Positions 24,042-34,987 of a stretch of 43,857 nucleotides of DNA are shown here, one piece after another. The notes beneath the pieces are model-generated. The model had not been told where the DNA came from. It did not search any database and was given only the letters and a program-made list of their open reading frames with translations. Origin of the DNA: Thermoplasmata archaeon (GTDB taxonomy: Archaea > Thermoplasmatota > Thermoplasmata > UBA10834); assembly GCA_029864565.1 (NCBI GenBank), contig JAOTTD010000015.1, forward strand, positions 1-43,857. Direction: 5' to 3'. The translations under genes and the position numbers were made by a program. How positions within the stretch are numbered: the first letter of the stretch is position 1; each line of letters starts with the position of its first letter.

Positions 24042-24764
24042 TCACTCCTTGCCCTCGTCATCGTCCTTGGGTGGTTCGGCCTCAGGGACATCCTCTTCCT
24101 TCTCCTTGTCGACCTTGACTATCGCCTTCACCTTCTTGGGCAGTGCCCTCGGTGGGCCTCTTCGGGACGTAGCAGCCTTGGCGGCGGCAGCCCTTTCCTC
24201 CCTGGCCTGCTCGGCGAGCTTGTGCCGCTCGAGGTCCTCGGGCTTCGGCCTGGCTGGATGCATGTCGTTGGTCATGGGCGAGGAGACGTAGTACTCTATC
24301 TGCTCCTCCTCTCCCCTCTTGACGAGGTAACCTGGAATGGTCACCTTCCTTCCTTCGATGGAGGCGTGGCCATGGACTATCATCTGGCGCGCCTGCCTCG
24401 GTGTGTACGAGAGGCCTTTCCTGTAGACGACGGTCTGCAACCGCCTGTCGAGGATGGCCTCAGTGTTCAGTGCCAGCACGTCGTTGAGTGTCGCTCCTTC
24501 TTTTGGCAGCAATGCCATCCTCGCGCAGCGTTTCAGGAGCTCCCCCGTTTCCTTGTCTGCCTGAGGATCACCTGTTCTGAGCCTCGCCTGGAGCTCCCTG
24601 CTCTGTGCCCGCAGGCGTCTGACCATTGACTGCGCCGTCCAGAGTTCCCTCTTATTCTTGAGGCCGTACTTCTGGATCAGCTCGTTCTCGGCTTTGATCC
24701 GCTCGCCCTCCCAAGGCTGGGCTGGCGTTTCGTACTTCCTCCTGGAGAATTTCGGGTCGCCCAT
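24042..24764 (-). CDS. rps4: 30S ribosomal protein S4
   Basis: uS4, a primary 16S rRNA-binding protein. The 240-residue product opens [14 protein letters not shown] and carries an S4 RNA-binding domain (about 105-165, with [12 protein letters not shown] and A-R-Q-M-I-V-H-G-H). It has a C-terminal extension of about 50 residues, rich first in Ala/Arg/Lys and then in acidic residues ([14 protein letters not shown]), longer than the usual archaeal S4 of about 180 residues. Second gene of the cluster, starting eight bases after rps13. Confidence 0.97.
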   Translation of the reverse strand: MGDPKFSRRKYETPAQPWEGERIKAENELIQKYGLKNKRELWTAQSMVRRLRAQSRELQARLRTGDPQADKETGELLKRCARMALLPKEGATLNDVLALNTEAILDRRLQTVVYRKGLSYTPRQARQMIVHGHASIEGRKVTIPGYLVKRGEEEQIEYYVSSPMTNDMHPARPKPEDLERHKLAEQAREERAAAAKAATSRRGPPRALPKKVKAIVKVDKEKEEDVPEAEPPKDDDEGKE

Positions 24765-24772
24765 CAGTTACA

Positions 24773-25348
24773 CTACTCCTTCTTCGGCGGTGCGGCGCCC
24801 GGCTGATCCTTGCGTTTCATGACACCGAGCGTGAGTCCAGACCGTCCATTAGCACGGGACCGCTGCCCCCTGACCTTCTGCCCGGTCTCATGCCTCACGC
24901 CCCTGTAACATCTTATCATCCTCATCAGGTTGATGTCGTCCCTCTTGTTGAGGTCTATCTCCACTCCGACGAGGTGCAGGTCCGCCCCGGACGACCAGTC
25001 GTTCTGCCGGTTAACCATCCAGTGCGGGGCCTTCTCAGAATACTCCTGGACGAGCTTCTCGAGCTCCTCAGTCTTCTCCTCTGGGAGGTCACCGATCTTG
25101 ACTTCGCGCGGTATGCCGGCCATCCTTGTGATTATCTCCGCAGTTCGCAAGCCGACGCCCTTGATGCCCGATAATGCGATGACTATGTCCTTGTTGCCAT
25201 CGAGATCCGTGTTGACGAGTCTCACTATGTATCTGAAATCATCACTCTTCTTCTCGGCTTCCGGCGCCTTGGCGGGCTTCTCCTCCTTGGTCTCCTTGCG
25301 CTTGCCCTTCGCGGCACCTTTCGTCTTCACGGTCTTCTCCTCGGCCAA
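24773..25348 (-). CDS. rps13: 30S ribosomal protein S13
   Basis: uS13, which binds the head of the small subunit and contacts the P-site tRNA. Called from TTG 25348 (GGAGGT seven bases upstream), the 191-residue protein begins M-A-E-E-K-T-V-K and has a charged Lys/Glu/Ala-rich extension of about 32 residues before the conserved F-R-Y-I-V-R-L-V-N-T-D-L-D-G-N-K. Core signatures include A-L-S-G-I-K-G-V-G-L-R-T-A and C-Y-R-G-V-R-H-E-T-G-Q-K-V-R-G-Q-R. A second in-frame TTG at 25402, 54 bases upstream, has a nearly identical binding-site context and fits the TATA box better; it would add 18 residues. First gene of the S13-S4-S11-RpoD cluster. Confidence 0.93.
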   Translation of the reverse strand: MAEEKTVKTKGAAKGKRKETKEEKPAKAPEAEKKSDDFRYIVRLVNTDLDGNKDIVIALSGIKGVGLRTAEIITRMAGIPREVKIGDLPEEKTEELEKLVQEYSEKAPHWMVNRQNDWSSGADLHLVGVEIDLNKRDDINLMRMIRCYRGVRHETGQKVRGQRSRANGRSGLTLGVMKRKDQPGAAPPKKE

Positions 25349-25442
25349 ATGGCAACCTCCACTTGCAGTGATTGTCCTATTAGCGCCCTCCAGGCCAGAC
25401 AAATGGCATCTCCTGGAGAGCAAACTCCCCCACACACTAAGG

Positions 25443-25451
25443 TGTATAAAA
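25443..25451. promoter_or_regulatory. Shared TATA element between rps13 and nikR
   Basis: GTATAAAAC reads as a TATA box on both strands and is flanked by GTGT and ACAC, a small inverted repeat. On the minus strand it would start transcription near 25421, about 20 bases before the upstream TTG of rps13. On the plus strand the predicted start near 25475 would leave about 150 bases before the nikR start used here, so it may not be the nikR promoter. Confidence 0.45.
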
Positions 25452-25627
25452 CACTTACGTTCGTCCCACGACGCTGCAAGTGAGTCCATAGCACGTTAGC
25501 CAGGGGTGTGCAGGCTAGTATCGACTTTGAGTATATCGAGTTTGTGTTTCATGCGCCGGCCGCTGGTAGCGATTGTCCGAGGCGCTTCCGCAAAGGATTT
25601 CTCGACGATACCCGTTCCACTCCATTG

Positions 25628-26035
25628 ATGCCACGGAATACCAGGATCTCATTGAGCGTGCCAAGCGCATTGCTGAAGGACTTCGACACGCTCTCGGAGA
25701 CAATCGGACACCCCAACAGATCCCAAGCTGTCAGCGAGGCGATGCGCGAGTTCCTCTCGAACAAGAAGTGGGACGTCACGCGCAAGGGCAAAGTGCCTGG
25801 CGTGATTCTCCTGACCTACGATCATCACGCGGGAGGCATCGGTCAGGCGCTGACCAAGATGCAGCACGACCACCCAGATGTGGTCACGGCGACCATGCAC
25901 ATTCACCTCTCCAAGCATGTCTGCCTGGAGATCATAGCCTTCAACGGCGATGCCGGCAGGGTGCGTTCATTGGCGAGAGTCTTCCGGTCGCAGAAGGGCG
26001 TGCTCGACCTCAAGCTTGTGACATCACCTCTGTAG
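25628..26035 (+). CDS. nikR: Nickel-responsive regulator NikR
   Basis: A 135-residue protein with an N-terminal ribbon-helix-helix DNA-binding domain (T-R-I-S-L-S-V-P-S-A-L-L-K-D-F-D, then N-R-S-Q-A-V-S-E-A-M-R) and a C-terminal ACT-like nickel-binding domain. All four square-planar nickel ligands are present: H80 (corresponding to H76 of the E. coli protein), H91, H93 and C99, in M-H-I-H-L-S-K-H-V-C. As a homotetramer it represses nickel uptake genes when nickel is bound. The ATG at 25628 matches the usual N-terminus (M-P-R-N-T-R-I-S-L); a longer frame from 25508 has no family similarity. No nickel transporter is adjacent, so the target lies elsewhere, although a VIT1-type metal transporter is the next gene, convergent. 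Confidence 0.93.
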   Translation: MPRNTRISLSVPSALLKDFDTLSETIGHPNRSQAVSEAMREFLSNKKWDVTRKGKVPGVILLTYDHHAGGIGQALTKMQHDHPDVVTATMHIHLSKHVCLEIIAFNGDAGRVRSLARVFRSQKGVLDLKLVTSPL

Positions 26036-26135
26036 TGCAGGTCGTCGAAGACAGCTTGGTCCAATATTGTCAATGTTGACGCTGCATAATGGCAGAAATG
26101 GCCAAATTATGGGCGCATTCCAACTTCCTGCTCCT

Positions 26136-26738
26136 TCACGGTTGGCCGCCAATCAGTATCAGAATGATGGCCGTAGCAAGTCCTGCAATGACGAATCTCA
26201 GGCCCGTGTAGATGAAAGTCTCCTTGATCAAGCTTCCGAGAAAGCCGCCTAGCGCGAACAGGAAGACCATCGTGACCACAATGCCGGTTATGACCGCGTC
26301 GTGCAAGGGCATAAAGAAGAATGGTATGAGGGGCACTAGAGCGGCCACCAGCGGGGCCATCCCGTGCACGATTGCGCTAACAAGTATGCTGACTGTCATG
26401 GCATCCCTTCTCGTGCCATCTACGCTCGTGAGCATTGCCTGCTCGAGGCTCTTGTGGCTGAGTATATGCTCCACTCTCTCCGCCTCATAGGCTCCGACAG
26501 CGCTTGAAACGGCCAGCGCAATGCCTCCCGCAACGCCCGCTCCGATGATGAGCTGCTTGGCTATCTCGGGGTTGACGCTGGACTCGGCGACATAAGCCCC
26601 GATTATCACGCCTAGGATCGTGAGGGCGCCATCGAACGCACCAATGACGAAATACCGTCGGGCGATAGAGGCAGACCTCGTCAGCTCAAATAGATACTTG
26701 AGTTCCTTCAGCCAATCCTTCAGTCTGGACATCTTCAT
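26136..26738 (-). CDS. VIT1/CCC1-family membrane transporter
   Basis: A 200-residue membrane protein with five hydrophobic segments and the family opening R-Y-F-V-I-G-A-F-D-G-A-L-T-I-L-G-V-I-I-G near residue 28-47, where the Asp of F-D-G is the conserved transport residue. VIT1/CCC1 proteins move iron or manganese out of the cytosol. The charged region after segment two (A-Y-E-A-E-R-V-E-H-I-L-S-H-K-S-L-E-Q-A) corresponds to the metal-binding cytosolic helix but is short. The start codon at 26738 shares a base with the alaS stop (TAATG), so translation is probably coupled. The substrate is not determined. Confidence 0.85.
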   Translation of the reverse strand: MKMSRLKDWLKELKYLFELTRSASIARRYFVIGAFDGALTILGVIIGAYVAESSVNPEIAKQLIIGAGVAGGIALAVSSAVGAYEAERVEHILSHKSLEQAMLTSVDGTRRDAMTVSILVSAIVHGMAPLVAALVPLIPFFFMPLHDAVITGIVVTMVFLFALGGFLGSLIKETFIYTGLRFVIAGLATAIILILIGGQP

Positions 26739-29437
26739 TATCTCTCTTTCTGCAGGACGTCTCTCAGTGAGGACATCACGGACTCCACGGCCTCCTCTAG
26801 CCGGCTTGTGTCCGGTCCTCCTCCCTGGGCGAAATCCGACTTGCCTCCTCCCGAGCCGCCCACTATTATCATGGCATCGCCTAGCAACGGCCTGCAGTTA
26901 ACGTCCACGTCCGCACTGCGGGCGAGGACTATCTTGGCGCCGTTCTCGTCGGAAGCGAGGACTGCAATCGTTTTCGGATGCGCGATTATTTCCTTGGCCA
27001 GTTTGACGAGGTGCTTCATGTCCTCCGACTGGACATGCCTTACGATTGCCACACCAGCGACCCGTGGCGCCTTGGCCACAAGCTCTTCCACAGTCTCGCC
27101 GACGATGCTCTTCTTGACTGTTTCCATCTCTTTGCGCAGGCTCCTGTTCTCTGCCTGTAACCGCGCGACAGCGCCGACCAAGTTGTCCGTGGTGGTCATG
27201 AGCATCGAGCTGGTTTTCGATAGCGTCCGCGACGATGCCATGGTCCTCTCGACAGCCGCCATTCCGGAGGCGAACTCCAGTCGCACGACCCCGTCCTGTA
27301 TCCTCTTGGCCTGCAATATCGTTATGGCTCCGACTTCGGAGGTGTTCTTGCAGTGTATGCCGCCACAGGCCTCGACATCGAAGTCCGCGATCTTCACCAC
27401 CCTTATTTCCTTGCCCGGGACCGCGCCTCCCTGATATAGTCTGAACCCATAACGCTTCTCAGCGTCATCCCTTTTCATGAACCTGGAATCGACTTTGATG
27501 CCTGCAAGGACGGTCTCATTTGCCAGTCTCTCAATCTTGTCGAGTTCATCCGCCTCGATGTCCGCGTAGTGCGTTATGTCAAGCCTCGCCATATCCTCAG
27601 ACTTGTGTGCGCCGGTTTGCCACACATGGTTCCCGAGGACTGCTCTCGCGGCGCCGTTGATAATATGAGTCGCAGTGTGATGCCTCTGCAGCCGTTTCCT
27701 CCGAGCTTCGTCTATGGTCGAAGTTATCAGCTTTCCGACTACCGCCTGCATCGGCCCCTCGACCTTGTGCACGACGATGTTGCCGATCTTGTCCACGTGA
27801 GCGACGCGCATGTCCTTCATCAAGCCAGTATCGGATTCCTGCCCCCCGCTCTCGGCGTAGAAATAGCTCTTGTCGAGGACGACCAGATCATCCACGACGG
27901 CCAGCACCTTCGCCCTGAACTTGAGCTTGCGCGGGTCCTTGTAGAACAGCTGACTGGTCGGTGGCAACCCTTCCGGGAGCGCGACTTCTGGCTCAGCCTC
28001 ATGCTCCTCACGTGCCTTCGCGTGCTTCGCCGCAACGCGCTTGTAGAAGTCGTCCGGGACGTTGACAGTGCCCTCGGCGAACTCCGCCACAACCTCGGGG
28101 TTCAACCCGTGAGAGTCGTACAGCTCCACGAGTTCGCTGTCGGAGATGGTCTTTCCTGTTTCGGAGAGCGCCGCCTCCAGCCTCTGCACGATCCCCCGTC
28201 CTTTGACGAGCGTGTCGTTGTACTTGTCCTGTTCGACGTCCACCAGTTTCAGCACTCCCTCCCTGTTCTCCTTCAGGTCGGGAAAGTCCTTTGAGAAGTA
28301 CTCGATCTGCTGGGAGACAATCTCCGAAAGTCTGGAGGTCAATCCCAACTGTGACATCTCCCTGAGCGCCCGACGCACGAGCAGCCTTGCGAAGTAACCC
28401 TGTCTAACGTTGGATGGCACGATGCCGTCGCTGAGCATGAACATGAGCGCACGAGTGTGGTCGCATATGACGTACATGCTCTCGAACGGCTTGATGTGCC
28501 TCATGAAATCGTCAACGCCTATGCCAAGCCTAGCAGCGGTGTCCGCCCGCAATGCCCTGACGTCCGCTGCGGTCTCTATCTTCATCGAGCCAGCTACCTT
28601 GGCGTACTCTGCAAGGACTGTTTCGTCCGTCTCGGTCCCCGAGAGAGTCTTCAACTCATGGAGAACATCGCCGAACACCGCCTCGTATGCAGAAGGGGTT
28701 CCCTGCGACATCCATGTGAGTCTCTCGAGGCCATATCCAGTGTCGACGACCTGCATGTCCAGGGGTTTCGACTCCCCGTTTCCGGTGGCGTACTGCATGA
28801 ACACCAGTGTGGCTATTTCGACCCCGCCGAGGAGTACTTCCAGGCACGGGCCGGCGTTGCCACCGCCCTCCCACCAAGCCTCCGAGTAGTTGACAGCCTT
28901 CTTGTCGAGGCCCTGCACCTCCGTCAGGAACCGGTGGCACAGCTCGACGGTCCGGTCCTTCCAGTAGACTATCTTCCCCTTCTTGTTGAAGACGTGATGG
29001 GCCATCATTTCGAACATGGTGAAGTGCGATCCAGTCTTGCCCACGTTGTCGATGTCGTTGAACCTGACGCAAGTCTGTGATATGCCCAGGGGGTTCGCCG
29101 GGGGGTCCACGACTCCGTCGATTACCCATGGTTGAAAACCGTAGATGCTTGCCTGTGTGAAGAACACATCGTCTCTCCATCGCGCCGTGATCGGATATCG
29201 CGCGACTCTCTCGTGCCCCTCTTTTTCGAGGAAAGAAAGGAAGCTCTCGCGCATCTCATGGACGCTCTGCTTCTCCTTGAACAGCGGGCTGCCAATGAAG
29301 CTGTATTCGACGCACGGTGCCTCACCGCACGTATCGCTCTCTCCGAGCGTCCAGAAGTGTTTGCCGCAGCCACTGCACTGCCTCCGCTGGAAGCCGTTGC
29401 TCTTGAAGAACTCGAGCTCGTAATCCTTAGGCTCCAT
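26738..29437 (-). CDS. alaS: Alanyl-tRNA synthetase
   Basis: An 899-residue archaeal-type class II synthetase that charges tRNA-Ala and edits Ser/Gly mischarging. N-terminal zinc-like Cys set C21-x2-C24 and C37/C42 and F-F-K-S-N-G-F near residue 10-16 mark the archaeal form. The catalytic domain covers about 60-400; the editing domain has H587-x3-H591 (H-H-T-A-T-H), G-G-Q near 531 and C691-G-G-I-H-C; a Gly-rich C-terminal domain has G-G-S-G-G-G-K-S-D-F-A-Q. The start is ATG 29437, with a TATA box about 24 bases upstream, consistent with a leaderless transcript. A longer frame to 29533 lies upstream of the promoter and is rejected. Confidence 0.97.
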   Translation of the reverse strand: MEPKDYELEFFKSNGFQRRQCSGCGKHFWTLGESDTCGEAPCVEYSFIGSPLFKEKQSVHEMRESFLSFLEKEGHERVARYPITARWRDDVFFTQASIYGFQPWVIDGVVDPPANPLGISQTCVRFNDIDNVGKTGSHFTMFEMMAHHVFNKKGKIVYWKDRTVELCHRFLTEVQGLDKKAVNYSEAWWEGGGNAGPCLEVLLGGVEIATLVFMQYATGNGESKPLDMQVVDTGYGLERLTWMSQGTPSAYEAVFGDVLHELKTLSGTETDETVLAEYAKVAGSMKIETAADVRALRADTAARLGIGVDDFMRHIKPFESMYVICDHTRALMFMLSDGIVPSNVRQGYFARLLVRRALREMSQLGLTSRLSEIVSQQIEYFSKDFPDLKENREGVLKLVDVEQDKYNDTLVKGRGIVQRLEAALSETGKTISDSELVELYDSHGLNPEVVAEFAEGTVNVPDDFYKRVAAKHAKAREEHEAEPEVALPEGLPPTSQLFYKDPRKLKFRAKVLAVVDDLVVLDKSYFYAESGGQESDTGLMKDMRVAHVDKIGNIVVHKVEGPMQAVVGKLITSTIDEARRKRLQRHHTATHIINGAARAVLGNHVWQTGAHKSEDMARLDITHYADIEADELDKIERLANETVLAGIKVDSRFMKRDDAEKRYGFRLYQGGAVPGKEIRVVKIADFDVEACGGIHCKNTSEVGAITILQAKRIQDGVVRLEFASGMAAVERTMASSRTLSKTSSMLMTTTDNLVGAVARLQAENRSLRKEMETVKKSIVGETVEELVAKAPRVAGVAIVRHVQSEDMKHLVKLAKEIIAHPKTIAVLASDENGAKIVLARSADVDVNCRPLLGDAMIIVGGSGGGKSDFAQGGGPDTSRLEEAVESVMSSLRDVLQKER

Positions 29438-29460
29438 CCAGATTCTGCATGGGTCTTCAG

Positions 29461-29468
29461 GATTTAAC
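29461..29468 (-). promoter_or_regulatory. TATA box of alaS
   Basis: On the minus strand this reads GTTAAATC, 24-31 bases before the alaS ATG, the spacing expected for a leaderless archaeal transcript. It would drive alaS and the coupled VIT1-type gene. Confidence 0.5.
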
Positions 29469-29533
29469 GGTTTTCGTGACGCCGCCTGAAAGAGCGGCAC
29501 ATCCACCCAAGGGGTGTGGCCGCCACGGTTCAA

Positions 29534-30748
29534 TCATGTGAAATCGTATTCGGGGTCGGCGAGCTTGTCGCGGAGCCCATCGATAGCCGATCCCTCCTTG
29601 ATGAGTTTCGTGATCTTCGCCGTCTCCTTCTTAGAACCCAGCAGGATTGCCCCTATCATCTTGCCGTCCTTGATGACGAACTTCTTGTATGTCTTGCCAT
29701 CCGCGCTCGTGGCCCTGATCTCCTCGAAGCTCGGTTCGGGAGGATCGTGCTCGCTTCTTACGACGCCGATTGACGTGAGGTCGATGCCCATCACCTTGAG
29801 TGTGTTCGAGGGGATCGTGCCGGCATAGTCTGGCGTTTCCAGGCCCAGCACCTTCTTGGCAGCTATCCTCGCCTGGTCCAGCGCGGGAGGGATCATCCCC
29901 CACACCTTGCCGTCGAACTCGGCCACGTCGCCGACGGCATAGATGCTCTCGTCCGATGTACGGAGCGACGAGTCAACGATGACTCCTCTGCCAACGGCCA
30001 ATCCAGCACCCTTGCCAAGAGTGAGGTCTGCCCTCGCCCCTGCGGAGACGACCACCATATCGCACTCAAGCGTTCTTCCATCCTTGAGAACGATTTCCTT
30101 GACGGCACCGTCGCCACGAAGCTCTTGAGTCTCAGCATTTGTGAAAACCTCCGTACCGAGGCTTCGCATCGTGTTCTGCAGTATCTCAGCCCCTGGATGG
30201 TCCAGTTGCCTCATCAGCAGGTGCTCGGCGTATTCGAGGACCGTCATCTTCAACTTCGGAAAGCCCGTGGCCAAGGCGCGTGCGGTCTCCAGCCCGAGCA
30301 ACCCGCCGCCGATTACGACCACCTTGGACGAATTCGCTGCAGCTTTCCTAATCCTCATCGCGTCGTCAAGAGTGCGCAGCGTGAACACATTGTCCTTGGG
30401 AAGGCCTTTGAATGGTGGCATGAACGCCTTCGAGCCGTTAGCTAGCACCAGCTTGTCGTAGCTGTACCATTCGCCGCCCACGAATATCTTCTTCCCAGGA
30501 GCGTCGATGCGCTCCACCCTTGAATTGAGATGCAGTCTCAGGTCGTTCTTCTCGTACCAGTCCATCGGGTAGAAGAGTATCTTCCCCTCGTCGACAGTAC
30601 CAGCTATGAAATCTATCAGCTTAGGCCGCGGATAATACGGGACAGCCTCCTCGGTGAATATCTCTATCTGAACGTCCCTATCCACGTCACGAACCGCCTT
30701 CGCGAGCGTGGTCCCAGCGACGTTATTGCCGATCACGACCGCTTTCAC
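29534..30748 (-). CDS. NAD(P)/FAD-dependent oxidoreductase (NirB/rubredoxin-reductase-like)
   Basis: A 404-residue pyridine-nucleotide disulfide-reductase-fold flavoprotein. The FAD site is V-V-I-G-N-N-V-A-G-T-T at the N-terminus, a variant of GxGxxG common in NirB-type reductases. P-Y-Y-P-R-P-K-L-I-D-F-I-A-G near 38-51 is typical of this subgroup. The NAD(P) site is V-V-V-I-G-G-G-L-L-G-L-E near 145-156, and the second FAD motif I-Y-A-V-G-D-V-A-E appears near 275. It lacks redox-active Cys pairs and iron-sulfur motifs, so it probably passes electrons from NAD(P)H to a separate carrier. The start is taken as GTG 30748 (GGAGG eight bases upstream); a frame back to 30913 is possible but unlike the family. 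Confidence 0.85.
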   Translation of the reverse strand: MKAVVIGNNVAGTTLAKAVRDVDRDVQIEIFTEEAVPYYPRPKLIDFIAGTVDEGKILFYPMDWYEKNDLRLHLNSRVERIDAPGKKIFVGGEWYSYDKLVLANGSKAFMPPFKGLPKDNVFTLRTLDDAMRIRKAAANSSKVVVIGGGLLGLETARALATGFPKLKMTVLEYAEHLLMRQLDHPGAEILQNTMRSLGTEVFTNAETQELRGDGAVKEIVLKDGRTLECDMVVVSAGARADLTLGKGAGLAVGRGVIVDSSLRTSDESIYAVGDVAEFDGKVWGMIPPALDQARIAAKKVLGLETPDYAGTIPSNTLKVMGIDLTSIGVVRSEHDPPEPSFEEIRATSADGKTYKKFVIKDGKMIGAILLGSKKETAKITKLIKEGSAIDGLRDKLADPEYDFT

Positions 30749-30956
30749 TACGGACGCCTCCAGCTTGTTGTCGAGGAGTCCATGCGCTTTTGTGTCATTA
30801 ATCTTGCCCCATGCCATTCCTCCGACCTGCATGTTACATGAGCAGTTACGACGATTCGGAGTCAATCGATTACGCATCTTAGGCTGGTGTGCCGAGCCGC
30901 GTGGAGGGCACAACGGATAAATGCGGCACCTTCCATTCGTGTGATTGGTGGGTCGT

Positions 30957-31583
30957 ATGGGGAGATGTGATTCTTGTGGGATGGAGAATGCCGGTGATGC
31001 TGAGTATTGCCTCCGTTGTGGTGAGCACCTCGGCCTATCGAGAAGATGTCATTCGTGCGGCGTGGTCAATCTCCCGGATGCCGTGAACTGCAGAATGTGC
31101 GGCGCTGGTCTCAAGGATCTGGGCCAGGCACAGAGAACGACCTCCACGGAGAGGCCGGGATACAGACCCAAGTTCAAGACATGCCACCGATGCGGGCGCG
31201 GTTACGACAACCATCTCGCTCTGTGCCCCCATTGCACGAGAATGCTGCCGGAAGACCATTACATCACGAGAAGGAGCTCTCCCCTCCCTTTCATTGCGGG
31301 CACGAGCCTGTTTCTCGCTGGCATACTCTGCCTAATCAACGGCATGCTGATCGGCAGCTACGGATGGCTCTTTGAGGAATTCGCCTACTGCGGATTCATC
31401 GAGATAGTGCTGGGCATCATCTCCATCACTGGATGGATTTTTTGTATGCGGCGGTCGCATCTAGTCTACGTCATCATCGTATCGATCCTGATGGTCTTCA
31501 GCATCGGCCCACTATTCATCTCATCGCTTCTGGGGCTGTTTGCACTCATCCTGATTGCCGTGAGCGCGAAGGAGTTCAGATGA
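30957..31583 (+). CDS. Membrane protein with three N-terminal zinc ribbons
   Basis: A 208-residue protein. The first 100 residues hold three Cys-pair modules: C-D-S-C-G-M-E...C-L-R-C-G, C-H-S-C-G...C-R-M-C-G and C-H-R-C-G...C-P-H-C, i.e. tandem double-zinc-ribbon style repeats. The rest has four hydrophobic segments (about 108-128, 135-155, 160-178 and 182-203). Ribbons would be cytosolic. It resembles in design, but not in its domain motifs, the zinc-ribbon membrane proteins at 9.9-11.7 kb. ATG 30957 has GGTGGG upstream and a GGATAAAT element near 30915; an in-frame TTG at 30945 is possible. Function unknown. Confidence 0.75.
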   Translation: MGRCDSCGMENAGDAEYCLRCGEHLGLSRRCHSCGVVNLPDAVNCRMCGAGLKDLGQAQRTTSTERPGYRPKFKTCHRCGRGYDNHLALCPHCTRMLPEDHYITRRSSPLPFIAGTSLFLAGILCLINGMLIGSYGWLFEEFAYCGFIEIVLGIISITGWIFCMRRSHLVYVIIVSILMVFSIGPLFISSLLGLFALILIAVSAKEFR

Positions 31584-31650
31584 CTCTTCAGAGCTCACGC
31601 TACTCCGCGTCGAGATGGAGAAAATTGTGGAAGGAAGGCAGCAGAAAATC

Positions 31651-31664
31651 TCATGTGCAATCCG
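31651..31664 (-). repeat. 3' half of the pre-23S rRNA processing stem
   Basis: TCATGTGCAATCCG here is the exact reverse complement of 34651-34664 beyond the other end of the 23S gene. In the transcript the two would form a 14-base-pair stem enclosing the whole 23S rRNA. Next to it, toward the gene, GTGT/ACAC and GCTGAG/CTCAGC pairs separated by four-base bulges resemble the bulge-helix-bulge cut by archaeal splicing endonuclease. Confidence 0.8.
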
Positions 31665-31703
31665 TGTAACGGCTGAGCCGTACTTACCAAATCGGCATGT
31701 GTA

Positions 31704-34628
<2,925 letters not shown>

Positions 34629-34650
34629 GCATGTCGACTCAGCACACGTC

Positions 34651-34664
34651 CGGATTGCACATGA
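34651..34664 (-). repeat. 5' half of the pre-23S rRNA processing stem
   Basis: CGGATTGCACATGA on the plus strand is the exact reverse complement of 31651-31664. It lies 23 bases before the inferred 5' end of mature 23S rRNA and pairs with the trailer of the same transcript. Confidence 0.8.
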
Positions 34665-34776
34665 TCGGCACTCACAGAGGCCCGCGGGTCCTTCCTGCCC
34701 CGCTGCCCCTCAACCATCTTCCCCGGGCACAAGTGTGCACGGGTGCATGACCAACCCTTAATCTAGCAAGCCAACG

Positions 34777-34786
34777 TTATTTATTC
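34777..34786 (-). promoter_or_regulatory. TATA box of the 23S rRNA gene
   Basis: On the minus strand the element reads GAATAAATAA, preceded by a purine-rich BRE-like GGACAAC. Transcription would start near 34755, leaving a leader of about 125 bases with GC-rich hairpin-capable sequence before the mature 5' end. Fourteen bases of it are repeated exactly at the sucCD promoter. Confidence 0.65.
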
Positions 34787-34830
34787 GTTGTCCTTCTAGA
34801 GGGTCGGGATTCCCGCTATGCATCGACCTG

Positions 34831-34837
34831 TATAAAA
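34831..34837 (+). promoter_or_regulatory. TATA box divergent from the 23S rRNA promoter
   Basis: TATAAAA lies 26 bases before an ATG at 34857, the standard leaderless spacing, and about 150 bases before the likely start of the membrane-protein gene at 34988. It is probably the promoter of the latter, with either a leader or a short upstream frame. Confidence 0.5.
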
Positions 34838-34856
34838 GCGTTGCTCTGGCCCTCGG

Positions 34857-34961
34857 ATGGACCAGAGGTTCCGGTGGAGGCGTCGGCCGCCATCGGATTC
34901 GCCGAGGCTCCGGGATGGGAATCGCAAGTGCTATAGAAAGATTGATTGCCGACGACGTTGA
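34857..34961 (+). CDS. Possible leaderless small basic ORF (34 aa)
   Basis: An ATG at leaderless distance from a strong TATA box opens 34 codons rich in arginine (M-D-Q-R-F-R-W-R-R-R-P-P at the start, C-R-R-R at the end). It may be a real small protein, an upstream regulatory frame, or chance: the composition is that expected for GC-rich non-coding sequence, and another frame (ATG 34915, 29 codons) overlaps it and reads more like a protein. Confidence 0.25.
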   Translation: MDQRFRWRRRPPSDSPRLRDGNRKCYRKIDCRRR

Positions 34962-34987
34962 TTTTGTCAGAAGGATGGTTGTTCTCA

